Origin: Schlesneria sphaerica
Lineage (GTDB): Bacteria > Planctomycetota > Planctomycetia > Planctomycetales > Planctomycetaceae
NCBI RefSeq assembly: GCF_044336245.1
Contig: NZ_CP172346.1
Location: 6,138,001 to 6,202,000 of the forward strand
Reading direction: 5' to 3'
Length of the DNA: 64,000 nt
Under the pieces are notes generated by a model, which saw nothing but the letters and a program-made list of their open reading frames with translations, made no database searches and was not told the DNA's origin. This document shows positions 47,482-56,238 of this stretch, one piece after another. The stretch's first letter is position 1. Each line of letters opens with the position of its first letter. Both the position numbers and the translations under genes were made by a program.

Positions 47482-49083
47482 ATGGACGGATGGTACTACA
47501 AGTCATTCGGTGAAGAATTCGGGCCAGTAACCTTCGATGAACTGGTCGAATTGGCCAAAAATCGCGCACTGGGGAGCGACGACGAAGTCCGGTTTGGCGC
47601 TAACGGGAATTGGAGGCGAGCCGGCTCAATGGGCCAGTTGATGGCCCACATGCCTGCCGGGTCGCATATTCCAAAGGGATCCGGAAAGAGCTCCGTCGAA
47701 ATCGACGTCGTCGAGGGGGACAGTTGGCACTACAAGCTGTTTGGCGACGAATTTGGGCCCGTATCCGTCGAAACCCTGATTGAGCTTGCCGCAAATCAGA
47801 CCCTCTCGCCTGATGACGAGGTCCGCGCCGGAGTCCGTGGTTCCTGGAGGCGTGCCGACTCCATTACGCAGCTTGCCGGTCACTTTTCCTCTGTCGCGAC
47901 ACTTCCAGCAGCCCCGGTTGCCACGCGTGGACGAGCCACCGAATCGTCCGACTCGCAAGGTTGGTACTATAAGCTCTTCGGTAACGAATTTGGCCCGGTT
48001 TCCTTTGATGAGCTGATTGAACTTGCCAAGAATCAAACTCTTTCCGTCAACGATGATGTTCGATTCGGGGAAGGCGGAGTCTGGCGCCGAGCCGGCTCGA
48101 TCGGCAAGCTGATGGCTCACCTTCCGTTCCAGGACCCCAAAAAATCCTTCTCTGTTACCTTGGACCAGCGACCGGCAGCAAGTCGCAAAGCTCGAGCGAG
48201 CGTTCCTGAAGTCCCCCAAGTGGTAGAGGACGAAACTGAAGTCTTCGATACTGCTCCTGAAGAGACGGAAACCGTCGTCGAAACGAAACCTGTCGTCGAA
48301 GACAAATGGTGGTGCACCATCCGCGGGAAGGAATATGGTCCTGTACCGCTGTCGAAACTGATGGAATGGGTCGCTAACGGTCGGCTTGTTCGGGAAGACT
48401 TCGTCCGGCAGGGCTTCAACGCGTATGTTGTCGCTGGTGAATTGCCCGGACTCTTCCCTGAACTCCCCAAAGCAGTCGTCGAAACCAAGTCCGACTTCAG
48501 GACGACCACCCCGACCCGGCCAATACCTGCCGCCCCCCCCTCTGAGTCTGTGCGGCCTGTAACTCCGCCAGTCGAAGTCTCATCTCCACCCCCCAGCATG
48601 CCCGCCTCAAACCCGTGGCAAGCAGGTGGAGGAGGTGCTGCTACTCGCCCAATGGTCCCGATGCGTCGGCCACCCGCCAAGAGCGGCGGGATGGACAAAC
48701 TCCTGAAACCGATTCTGGGGGTCGTCGGCGTTGTTGTGCTGGGCGGACTGATCTATCTGATCCTCCCTTTCCTCGGCGAATCTGCTGACGTCAAACGCTT
48801 TAAGATTCTGAAAACTGCGTATGCCGAAATGCAGAATGCACGGGCAGCCGATACGCCGCCCAGTAAAGATGAACTCAAGAAGATCACGGCAAAAATGGCC
48901 AAAGTTGCCAAGCCCATCGAAACTGAGCTGAAAGGCAAGACCGGCGCGGCAACCGCAAAGCTAAGAAGCCTCGCCAAGAAGATGCAGGAGGTTGGCAAGG
49001 AAGACCTTTCCAAGCCAACAGACGCAGAGAAATTGATGAACAAGACGGTGACCGACCTCGCGAGAATTCTGAAGGTTAAATAG
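47482..49083 (+). CDS. membrane protein with four GYF-like (DUF4339/GYF_2) domains
   Basis: 533 aa, ATG 47482 after GGGGA. Four copies of a GYF-2-like unit: at about 3-57, 81-135, 160-214 and 274-326. Each has W-Y/H/W-Y/C-K...G-x-E-(F/Y)-G-P-V near its start, a helical E-L-x-x-L/M block, then DE/DF-V-R and, in the first three, WRRA-x-S-(M/I). The first three are very alike; the fourth is divergent and follows an acidic Glu/Thr/Val linker. A Pro-rich segment leads to one membrane helix (about 411-437) and a lysine-rich, coiled-coil-like C-terminal domain. GYF domains bind proline-rich peptides. The role is unknown; the N-terminal repeats probably face the cytoplasm. Confidence 0.85.
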   Translation: MDGWYYKSFGEEFGPVTFDELVELAKNRALGSDDEVRFGANGNWRRAGSMGQLMAHMPAGSHIPKGSGKSSVEIDVVEGDSWHYKLFGDEFGPVSVETLIELAANQTLSPDDEVRAGVRGSWRRADSITQLAGHFSSVATLPAAPVATRGRATESSDSQGWYYKLFGNEFGPVSFDELIELAKNQTLSVNDDVRFGEGGVWRRAGSIGKLMAHLPFQDPKKSFSVTLDQRPAASRKARASVPEVPQVVEDETEVFDTAPEETETVVETKPVVEDKWWCTIRGKEYGPVPLSKLMEWVANGRLVREDFVRQGFNAYVVAGELPGLFPELPKAVVETKSDFRTTTPTRPIPAAPPSESVRPVTPPVEVSSPPPSMPASNPWQAGGGGAATRPMVPMRRPPAKSGGMDKLLKPILGVVGVVVLGGLIYLILPFLGESADVKRFKILKTAYAEMQNARAADTPPSKDELKKITAKMAKVAKPIETELKGKTGAATAKLRSLAKKMQEVGKEDLSKPTDAEKLMNKTVTDLARILKVK

Positions 49084-49125
49084 GTCCTGGCTTCTTCTGT
49101 CTCCCTCTGTATAACCACTCGTGAT

Positions 49126-49167
49126 AAGCCTCACGATCACATACGATCGTGAGGCTTCTTCTTATTC
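49126..49167 (+). terminator. Rho-independent terminator after the GYF gene
   Basis: A perfect 13-bp stem (AAGCCTCACGATC at 49126-49138, complement at 49145-49157) is followed by CTTCTTATT. It sits between convergent genes. Confidence 0.8.
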
Positions 49168-49320
49168 ATGGCCTGGACTGCAGCACAGCTTGAGTCCTCT
49201 GCTGTTTGTCAGATCTCTGGGCTCAAGTACCAACCGCTCGCTGGCCGACGCGGGTGCGGGACATCTGGGATGGTCTGTGAGTAACAGTGAGCTTCGCCCG
49301 GACGTTCAATTTGCTACGTC

Positions 49321-50910
49321 TCACCGGGCTTGTGATTCCTCGATCTGCTTGACCCAACCTCGGCCGATCAGACGCACGAATCCTTCCTCGAGCTCGACTT
49401 TCAGTTTGAGCCCCTCAGGAAACGGTTCCAGCGACAAACTCAAGCCGTCTTCCCCTTTGGAAAATTCTTGCTCCGCTGCGTCGGGGTCAGAGTTAAGTAT
49501 GTCCGTTGCGAGGAACTGGGGAAGGACCTTGGCACTCAACCGGCCTTTGACGGCTGCGGCCCCACGCTGGTTCTCTGGAGCAGCGGCGACGAGGTCGATG
49601 GCATTACAGAGGCGCTCCACGAGGGGGGCGGGATGTCCAATACCCAGCCATATAGTCCTGGTTGCCTGACCGACGATGATCTCGATATTGCTTCCTGTCC
49701 AGTGGGTAATCCATGTGGGCAGCTCATGAGGGATCAGACTATGCAGAACGACCCCTTCGTGAATATCAAAGCTTTCTCGCAAATCGGCGAGGTGCCCCGA
49801 GCTTTCCAGTCGTTCCAGCCAGCGAGGGATCGACGCGTTCATCCCTTCGACATCGGGGCCGTGGAACGCGGTGATCAGCGACAATTCACCCGCTTTTGAG
49901 CCGACGAGCTGAAGGCCAATTTCCAGCCGTGAGGGTTTTGCCTCTTCGTCTCCCGGATTCTTGCGGAGCTGCTCCCAGATTCCTGCAAGGGGAAGATCAA
50001 ACGCGAGTCCTGCGGCGACATCGGATTGAACCAGCGTCGAGTACTCGCTGCGAACAGCTTTCAGTTGCCTCAACACTGCGGAGAGTCGGCTTTTCGCCAC
50101 ACTTTCGATGCTTAGTTCAAAGATAATGTGTCGGTTCTCGGGGTCAATTCGACAACCTGCGGTGAAAGACTTTGTATCGAGTACCAGGTGTTCGATAAAA
50201 TCCAGCGCCAGCTTTCCAGCCGACTTGCGGATCGCTGCCTGTTCTTCGTCTTCGTCGTCCATTGGCTGCAACCAGGGTTCGATCTGCTGACGCAAGTCGG
50301 CGATCCAGTGGGTTTTGATCGATTGAGGAATCTGGAGTAAGTCGGCTTTTAGAGTAGCGTCGTACCTGTCGCGCAGTCCCTGGGCGAGCTTAAGCGGCGA
50401 TACGCGAAGTGCTCGAATCGTGGCTTCAGAGTCGGCGAACAGCGCATAGTCTTTCTGTACCAGCACGTGGTAGGGGGAACCGGGGCGTTCGATTTCGTAG
50501 TGGTCCGGCGCGACCTGATGATATCCGACAACGCCAAATGTCGCTGTCTTCAAGAGCTCTTCAATTTCCGTTTTGGGGATAAAGACGATTTCTCGCGGCT
50601 TTTCGTCATCCCAGACTGTCATGATCCCGGCAGGCTTGGTTGGTTCGATACCCGCAAGGTCCCGGAAACCCGTCAATCGTTCGTTGATGGAACCGGCCAG
50701 ATCGGGGCGGTCCACCGACTCAAAGATTGTTTCGCACGCCTGTCGAATCCGATCCTGGCTGGAAATGAAGATGGTCAAAACAGGTCGCTCGGCGAGAGAT
50801 GCGGGGCGTGGCTCATCACCCTTCAGCGAACCAACGATCCCCCAGAACACCACGAAACAGGGCATCGCTGCCTGAAAAATGACCTTTGCAAGGCGGTAAT
50901 GGCGGAGCAT
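49321..50910 (-). CDS. secreted protein of unknown function, 529 aa
   Basis: ATG 50910 with GAGGGG upstream; 16 more codons in frame upstream are not leader-like. An N-terminal hydrophobic region (VIFQAAMPCFVVFWGIVGSLKG) looks like a signal peptide or anchor. The rest is regular alpha/beta sequence with no catalytic motif: VLTIFISSQDRIRQACETIFESV, then VLVQKDYALFADSEATIRAL. It resembles in general character the N-terminal half of the secreted protein at 3217 (both carry FxxS/LxxL paired strands with V-L-T/A-V-D-x-E), suggesting a loosely related DUF3352-like fold; that is inference. Confidence 0.72.
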   Translation of the reverse strand: MLRHYRLAKVIFQAAMPCFVVFWGIVGSLKGDEPRPASLAERPVLTIFISSQDRIRQACETIFESVDRPDLAGSINERLTGFRDLAGIEPTKPAGIMTVWDDEKPREIVFIPKTEIEELLKTATFGVVGYHQVAPDHYEIERPGSPYHVLVQKDYALFADSEATIRALRVSPLKLAQGLRDRYDATLKADLLQIPQSIKTHWIADLRQQIEPWLQPMDDEDEEQAAIRKSAGKLALDFIEHLVLDTKSFTAGCRIDPENRHIIFELSIESVAKSRLSAVLRQLKAVRSEYSTLVQSDVAAGLAFDLPLAGIWEQLRKNPGDEEAKPSRLEIGLQLVGSKAGELSLITAFHGPDVEGMNASIPRWLERLESSGHLADLRESFDIHEGVVLHSLIPHELPTWITHWTGSNIEIIVGQATRTIWLGIGHPAPLVERLCNAIDLVAAAPENQRGAAAVKGRLSAKVLPQFLATDILNSDPDAAEQEFSKGEDGLSLSLEPFPEGLKLKVELEEGFVRLIGRGWVKQIEESQAR

Positions 50911-51319
50911 AGGGGCCCCTCGTTCAGCCAGCAGCGCAGGTAACTTGTCGAGCTGCAAGCAGTGCTGGAGTGTAGTTGGGAAGATTTTGACCGACCGCAG
51001 GGAGCAAATGCTCGCACAAACGGGTCAGCATGCCAAGGTAATTTCCGCACACAGGATCACCAGCGAAGACTGGCGGAAGCGAAAGCTCTTGCAGCAGGCA
51101 ACTGCAGTAGGCGTGGGAGTAATCGACGGCCAAAACGCAGCGATTGAGACAGTGCTGCGAGAAAAGAGATTAGCCGCCGTGGGCAGAGCAACACGATTGC
51201 TGCTCTGCTTTGACTCGGTCGGGGTACTGGGGCGAGATCCCGTTTTCTTCACCAAGCTCTGGCCCGAGCTGAGGAAAACGGACACGCCGGAAGGTCGCGG
51301 GACCTGCAGTTACACCCGA
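50911..51319. other. intergenic region, nothing supported
   Basis: About 410 bp between two minus-strand genes. Plus-strand frame 50945-51433 would run antisense into the ArsR gene and is rejected; minus-strand short frames look random. Confidence 0.45.
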
Positions 51320-51814
51320 TCAGGGTTCTTGGGTCAGGACGAAATTCTGGAAGCGAAGTTCGTCGCTCTGAGGATCGCTCATCGTTTTGAAGAGTTCACC
51401 GATCAACTTATGAAAATGTTTTTCTCTTACTGAGTAAAAATTGTGCTTCCCGTCTCGTCGCGGTTCAATCAGGCCTGCAACCCGGAGTAAGGCCAGGTGA
51501 TGGCTGACCGCTGGCTGGCTCTGGTTGAGTCGCTCGCACAGGGCTGAAACGTGAAGTTCTTGCTCCCGCAGAAGATACATCAAAATCTTCAGGCGGGTTT
51601 CGTCGGCCAGCAGTTTGAAAACTTGAACGAGGTCTCGTTCGAGCTGCTCCGATAGCTCTGGAAACGAAACTCCGGTTCGAGTCGGGCCCAACGAATCAAT
51701 TGTCGCAATCATTTCCTTCTCACTCTCTAGGTGTAAAGCCGCCCCTTCTTGTATTGGGGCAGCGGAATCACGATGTGTGTCTGGGTTCGACACGGGAATA
51801 TCCTCGGAGATCAT
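51320..51814 (-). CDS. ArsR-family transcriptional regulator
   Basis: 164 aa from ATG 51814 (a GTG at 51826 is an alternative). The winged helix is clear: LVQVFKLLADETRLKILMYLLREQELHVSALCERLNQSQPAVSHHLALLRVAGLIEPRRDGKHNFYSV. The recognition helix is S-Q-P-A-V-S-H-H-L. The N-terminal ~60 residues are an unrelated, flexible-looking extension. The metal-binding C-V-C motif of ArsR/SmtB is absent, so it probably senses something other than thiophilic metals. Its target is unknown; it is divergent to the SDR gene, 620 bp away. Confidence 0.93.
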   Translation of the reverse strand: MISEDIPVSNPDTHRDSAAPIQEGAALHLESEKEMIATIDSLGPTRTGVSFPELSEQLERDLVQVFKLLADETRLKILMYLLREQELHVSALCERLNQSQPAVSHHLALLRVAGLIEPRRDGKHNFYSVREKHFHKLIGELFKTMSDPQSDELRFQNFVLTQEP

Positions 51815-52435
51815 CCATTTTCTCACAGTGAATTGGCAGCATGTGAGCGCACTACGAACGGACCGACATACGTCTGGTGTGGATCAAGCTGATTAAATCA
51901 ATCTATTTTTTGGTACTTAGCCAATTTCGATGGCTGGGGAACCGATGCTCCGAGAGGATCATCTGATTTCCTGGCTGCCAAGTCCCGCTGCAAATCAGAC
52001 ACTGAGTGACTGACACTTCTGACTGTGTAAAAGTTGCAGCGATTCTCAAAATTCGTCGATAGGCAAAACCTTGACTGACGCAGATAGGTGCGCGACATGA
52101 TGTGCAATGAGGCCTAATTCTAAGCTGATCGAGACTACCCATGCCTGGGTAACGGATCGAGCTCTTGGTGAGTAGTATGTCTGGGCAAGTTTCAAGAGTC
52201 AACTGGCAGCATCAAAGTTTCCGCATGCCGGAAGCCCCGATTTTTACGGTTCTTACGATGAAATCACTGGAATTCACACAAATTTAAGACAAAATGTACA
52301 CAAGTCTGAAGTTCGCGGTTGGGTTCAAGCAAAAACTGCACCACTTGAACTCTTTCGTTAGCTTCAGATGGCGGAATTATTGATTTTGACCTCCCTCTCT
52401 CAAGACCCAATTTCCTTCTTACGAAAGATTTTCTC
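51815..52435. other. divergent intergenic region, nothing supported
   Basis: About 620 bp, AT-richer than the neighbours near 52230-52400. A small hairpin (TACCCA and TGGGTA at 52136-52151) is too short to interpret. Confidence 0.45.
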
Positions 52436-53197
52436 GTGGAGTTTGCCAGTCTCGCGAATCGCACTGCCGTCGTTACAGGGGCTGCAAGCGGAATTGGTCG
52501 CGCAATCGCCTTAACCCTCGCGCAAGCGGGCGCTGATGTCGTCATCCACTTCGCCCGGTCGCGTGACGCCTCCGAGTCTCTCGCCGCAGAAATCCGGTCA
52601 CTTGGTCGGAAAGCCAGTCTCGCACAAGCGGATTTTTCTGATTCCAGCGTCCTCGAAGCGTTCGTTTCGCAAATCTGGGAAGAACAGCAAGGTTTCGACA
52701 TCTGGGTGAACAATGCGGGTGCTGATATTCTGACCGGCGACGCTGCCAACTGGGGGTATGAGCAAAAATTACAATCTCTGCTCGACGTCGACGTTCGAGC
52801 CGGGATGATCCTGGCAGGTTGTGCTGGACGACGGATGTACGATCGGGGGACGGGAGCCATCATCACCATCGGTTGGGACCAGGCAGATCGGGGAATGGAA
52901 GGAAACAGTGGTGAACTTTTCGCCGCAACCAAAAATGCCGTGATGGGTTTCAGCCGCTCGCTGGCATTGAGTCTGGCGCCGCGTGTCAGGGTCAACTGCA
53001 TCGCACCCGGATGGATCAAAACGGCGTGGGGTGAGACCGCCAGCGACCCCTGGCAGCAACGGGTCCTGCGTGAGACGCCGCTGCAGCGTTGGGGGCTTCC
53101 CGAAGACATTGCCAATGCCGCTCGTTTCCTTTGCAGCGACGAAGCTTCGTTTATTACTGGACAAGTCATCAACGTGAATGGCGGCGCGGTCCGATGA
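52436..53197 (+). CDS. SDR-family protein lacking the usual catalytic Ser and Tyr
   Basis: 253 aa from GTG 52436. A Rossmann-fold short-chain dehydrogenase/reductase by fold: T-G-A-A-S-G-I-G at 14-21 for the nucleotide, N-N-A-G at 92-95, PG near 190, and the C-terminal G-Q-V-I-N-V-N-G-G. The active-site Y-x-x-x-K is F162-A-A-T-K166, so the tyrosine is Phe. The preceding Ser position falls in I-G-W-D-Q (145-149), with no Ser. It therefore is unlikely to be an ordinary oxidoreductase. The IGWDQA and FAATKNAVMGFSRSLA blocks look conserved, hinting at a distinct subfamily. Confidence 0.92.
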   Translation: MEFASLANRTAVVTGAASGIGRAIALTLAQAGADVVIHFARSRDASESLAAEIRSLGRKASLAQADFSDSSVLEAFVSQIWEEQQGFDIWVNNAGADILTGDAANWGYEQKLQSLLDVDVRAGMILAGCAGRRMYDRGTGAIITIGWDQADRGMEGNSGELFAATKNAVMGFSRSLALSLAPRVRVNCIAPGWIKTAWGETASDPWQQRVLRETPLQRWGLPEDIANAARFLCSDEASFITGQVINVNGGAVR

Positions 53198-53607
53198 CGA
53201 TGTTTCGCACTGCTGGTTCCTGACGATCGATTCCACCCAGGTCGCGAGTCAGGATTGCGGCTGTGTGTTGACCAGCGCGTCCTCAACAATCGAATCTGGC
53301 AATAACAATCGAATCTGGCAATAAATTCGTACGCTATTGGATTCTCCAAAGGATCGGATATTGAAACGGGGGCCTCCTTCTCACAGGAGAATCCCTCTAC
53401 ACCGATTCCGACGATGACATCGCGACCAGGAACTCGGGGGGAACCGATCGGGTAGGCTTGCCGGAAGCCGAGGGGCGTGGCCAGCGGGGGCGATTGGGGA
53501 TGAGGTTGAATTCGCCTGTGCGGGGTTCTACAACACAAAACCACGCGGCAGAAATAAAGAAAATAAAGAAGTAGTACGTCGAACTCCGGCAACTTAAGGA
53601 ACTCGGG
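53198..53607. other. intergenic region with a tandem repeat
   Basis: About 410 bp upstream of dapL. It contains the 19-bp tandem repeat listed separately and an AT-rich end before the dapL ribosome site. No gene seen. Confidence 0.5.
53286..53323. repeat. perfect 19-bp tandem duplication
   Basis: AACAATCGAATCTGGCAAT occurs at 53286-53304 and immediately again at 53305-53323. Probably a recent slippage duplication. Confidence 0.85.
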
Positions 53608-54840
53608 ATGGCTCTCGTTAACGAAAATTACCTCAAACTCAAGGCTGGTTATCTGTTTCCCGAAATCGGCCGGCGAGTCTCCAAATTCGCCGCCGATAAC
53701 CCCTCGGCGAAGATTATCCGTCTGGGAATTGGGGACGTCACCGAGCCGCTCCCCGCCGCCATCATCGAAGCCATGCACCGCGCTACCGACGAGATGGCGA
53801 AACGAGAAACATTTCGGGGCTACGGACCCGAACAGGGCTATGACTTTCTCAGAAATGCCATCGCCCAGAATGATTTTGTCAGCCGCGGAGCCAACGTCGC
53901 TGCGGACGAAATCTTCGTCTCCGACGGTTCCAAGTGCGACACGGGGAATATCCTCGACATTTTCGGCGCTGGAAACGTCATCGCTGTGACGGACCCCGTC
54001 TATCCGGTCTATGTCGATACGAACGTGATGGCAGGACGTACCGGGGCGGCTGACGAATCCGGGCGGTATGAGGGCCTCGTCTATCTGCCTGTGACTGCAG
54101 AGAACAATTTCACCCCTGCCCTGCCCGATCGCAAAGTCGATCTGATCTATCTGTGCTACCCCAATAATCCGACCGGGACGGTCGCCACCAGGGAAACGCT
54201 GAAAAAATTCGTCGACTATGCGAAAGCGAACGGCAGCATCATCTTCTTCGATGCGGCGTATGAAGCGTACATCACGGATCCCGCGATTCCGCATTCGATT
54301 TACGAGATCGAAGGTGCCCGCGATGTCGCAATCGAGTTCCGCAGTTTCAGCAAGACCGCCGGTTTCACGGGGACCCGGTGTGCCTACACTGTCGTGCCAA
54401 AAGGCCTTCAGGCAAAGACCCCGACGGGAGAATCCGTCGATTTGCACGCCCTGTGGAATCGACGCCACACGACCAAGTTCAACGGTGTGAGCTACATCAT
54501 TCAGCGTGGCGCGGAAGCCGTCTACAGCGAACAGGGTAAGGTTCAGGTCCGTGCGCTGATCGACTTCTACCTGGAAAATGCCGCGATCCTCTGCCGCGGT
54601 TTGAAGGAAGCGGGCCTGACGGTCTATGGGGGCACGAATGCTCCTTATGTCTGGTTGAAGACGCCCGGTGGAATGACCAGTTGGCAGTTCTTTGATCATC
54701 TTCTCTCTAAGGCACATCTTGTCGGAACTCCTGGTAGCGGCTTCGGCGCTGCTGGCGAAGGCTATTTCCGTCTGAGTGCCTTCAACAGCCGGGCCAACAT
54801 CGATGAAGCGGTCAGCCGGATTCAGCAGATTCTCAAGTGA
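53608..54840 (+). CDS. dapL: LL-diaminopimelate aminotransferase
   Basis: 410 aa, ATG 53608 with AAGGA upstream. It converts tetrahydrodipicolinate directly to LL-diaminopimelate, the short route to lysine and peptidoglycan. Family landmarks: MALVNENYLKLKAGYLFPEIGRRV, RLGIGDVTEPLP, FRGYGPEQGYDFLR, VSDGSKCDTGNILDIFG, YLCYPNNPTGTV, and the PLP lysine in S-F-S-K-T-A-G-F-T-G-T-R. The DapL pathway is characteristic of Planctomycetes, Chlamydiae and some other groups. The gene is preceded by an SDR gene in the same direction, but 410 bp apart, so probably independent. Confidence 0.97.
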   Translation: MALVNENYLKLKAGYLFPEIGRRVSKFAADNPSAKIIRLGIGDVTEPLPAAIIEAMHRATDEMAKRETFRGYGPEQGYDFLRNAIAQNDFVSRGANVAADEIFVSDGSKCDTGNILDIFGAGNVIAVTDPVYPVYVDTNVMAGRTGAADESGRYEGLVYLPVTAENNFTPALPDRKVDLIYLCYPNNPTGTVATRETLKKFVDYAKANGSIIFFDAAYEAYITDPAIPHSIYEIEGARDVAIEFRSFSKTAGFTGTRCAYTVVPKGLQAKTPTGESVDLHALWNRRHTTKFNGVSYIIQRGAEAVYSEQGKVQVRALIDFYLENAAILCRGLKEAGLTVYGGTNAPYVWLKTPGGMTSWQFFDHLLSKAHLVGTPGSGFGAAGEGYFRLSAFNSRANIDEAVSRIQQILK

Positions 54841-54913
54841 GCTTCACGGCATCGGCGACGCGAGCGGTGCCTGCTGCTGATCAGCGATGGAATTTTGTGG
54901 TTGACGATCTTTG

Positions 54914-54950
54914 GCGACTGTGACTGCTCCTATTCAGTCACAGTCGCTTT
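54914..54950 (+). terminator. hairpin terminator after dapL
   Basis: A perfect 13-bp stem (54914-54926 with 54935-54947, GCGACTGTGACTG) is followed by TTT; 73 bp after the dapL stop. Confidence 0.7.
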
Positions 54951-54982
54951 GCAACTTCACCATTCTTCAAGATTGAACGCCG

Positions 54983-56152
54983 ATGCTCTCTCTCTTCGCC
55001 CGCCACTATGCGAACGGTGAACCGATTCGCATTGATCTTCAGGAAGATCGAATTCTTCGCGTTTCTCCGGCGTGGCCGAACGGATCGATCCAGGACTGGC
55101 CGTACGTCTCACCCGCGTTCCTCGACTTGCAGATCAACGGCTTCGGTGGAACCTGGTTCAGTGATGATGAACTGTCTGCCGAACGCGTGCTCAAGACTCT
55201 TCAACCTCATTATCAGTTCGGGGTGACCCGGATTTGTCCGACCTTAATCACAAACTCGTACGAAGGGCTGGCCCATGGTTTCGCCGCCATTCGAGAGGCC
55301 TGCGAACAGGCCCCCTGGGCGAATCGGATGGTCTGCGGGTGCCACCTCGAAGGGCCCTACATTTCTTCCGAAGATGGTCCCCGCGGAGCCCATCCACGAC
55401 AGCATGTCCGAGCCGCCGACTGGGATGAATTCCAGCGTCTGCAGGAAATTTCGGGACAGCGAATCAAACTGGTGACCCTGGCCCCCGAAGTCGACAACGC
55501 CATCGACTTCATCAAAAAGTGTGTGGCCAGCGGGGTCGTCATCGCGATTGGCCACAGTGCGGCGACACCGGAACAGGTCCGCGCTGCCGTCGATGCCGGT
55601 GCCCGGTTGAGTACTCATCTGGGGAATGGTGCACACGCGATGATGCACCGCCATAGAAACGTGATTTATGAACAGCTCGCCGATCCCCGTCTGTTCGCCA
55701 GCTTGATCGTGGATGGACATCATCTTCCCCCAAATCTGGTCCGAATCTTCATGCGGGTGAAAACGCCACAGCGGACGATCCTGACTTGTGACGCGGCCGG
55801 GTGGGCGGGGTGCCCCCCTGGAGTCTACGAAAGCAAATTGGGGCGCAGCGAAATTCTTCCCAGCGGGAAACTGGTCGTTGCCGGACAGCACGAATTGCTG
55901 GCGGGTTCGGCGCAGGAACTGGATACCTGTGTGGCAAACGCCGTTGACTTTGCCCAGGTGACACTCAAGGAAGCCGTCGACATGGCCAGCATGAACCCGG
56001 CTCGGCTACTCGATCAGGAAGTGGTTCGCCTGCGCCGCGGCTCCCGCGCGGATCTGATCCTGTTCCATCTTTCTCCGCAGGATCCCAAGCTGAAGGTCGA
56101 AGCAACGATTGCGGATGGCGAGTTAAAATATGGGGAACTCCTTTCCCGTTAA
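54983..56152 (+). CDS. nagA: N-acetylglucosamine-6-phosphate deacetylase-like amidohydrolase
   Basis: 389 aa, ATG 54983. NagA removes acetate from GlcNAc-6-P in amino-sugar use and cell-wall recycling. Landmarks: YVSPAFLDLQINGFGGTWFSD, the first metal ligand in CHLEGPYISSEDGPRGAHP, IGHSAATPEQVRAAVDAGARLSTHLGNGA with both His ligands, and the catalytic Asp in T-C-D-A-A-G-W-A-G. The C-terminal DMASMNPARLL and RADLILF blocks are also family-like. It could deacetylate a related amino sugar; the exact substrate is not proved. It follows the dapL terminator by 30 bp and probably has its own promoter. Confidence 0.9.
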   Translation: MLSLFARHYANGEPIRIDLQEDRILRVSPAWPNGSIQDWPYVSPAFLDLQINGFGGTWFSDDELSAERVLKTLQPHYQFGVTRICPTLITNSYEGLAHGFAAIREACEQAPWANRMVCGCHLEGPYISSEDGPRGAHPRQHVRAADWDEFQRLQEISGQRIKLVTLAPEVDNAIDFIKKCVASGVVIAIGHSAATPEQVRAAVDAGARLSTHLGNGAHAMMHRHRNVIYEQLADPRLFASLIVDGHHLPPNLVRIFMRVKTPQRTILTCDAAGWAGCPPGVYESKLGRSEILPSGKLVVAGQHELLAGSAQELDTCVANAVDFAQVTLKEAVDMASMNPARLLDQEVVRLRRGSRADLILFHLSPQDPKLKVEATIADGELKYGELLSR

Positions 56153-56238
56153 TCTTTCATTGATGAAGCGAGCCAATCCTCGGAACCCTCGCCAGCAATC
56201 GGAGCGGGAATGAACCGAATCGAGCCACTTTGGACGGC

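Noticed and set aside
50945..51433. 162-codon plus-strand frame
   Set aside because: Overlaps the ArsR gene on the other strand, has no ribosome site and no family pattern.
52264..54717. 817-codon open frame on the minus strand
   Set aside because: It lies antisense to the well-supported SDR and dapL genes and the gap between them, is Arg/Pro/Ser-heavy and shows no domain pattern. High GC and codon bias of the real genes explain the absence of stops.
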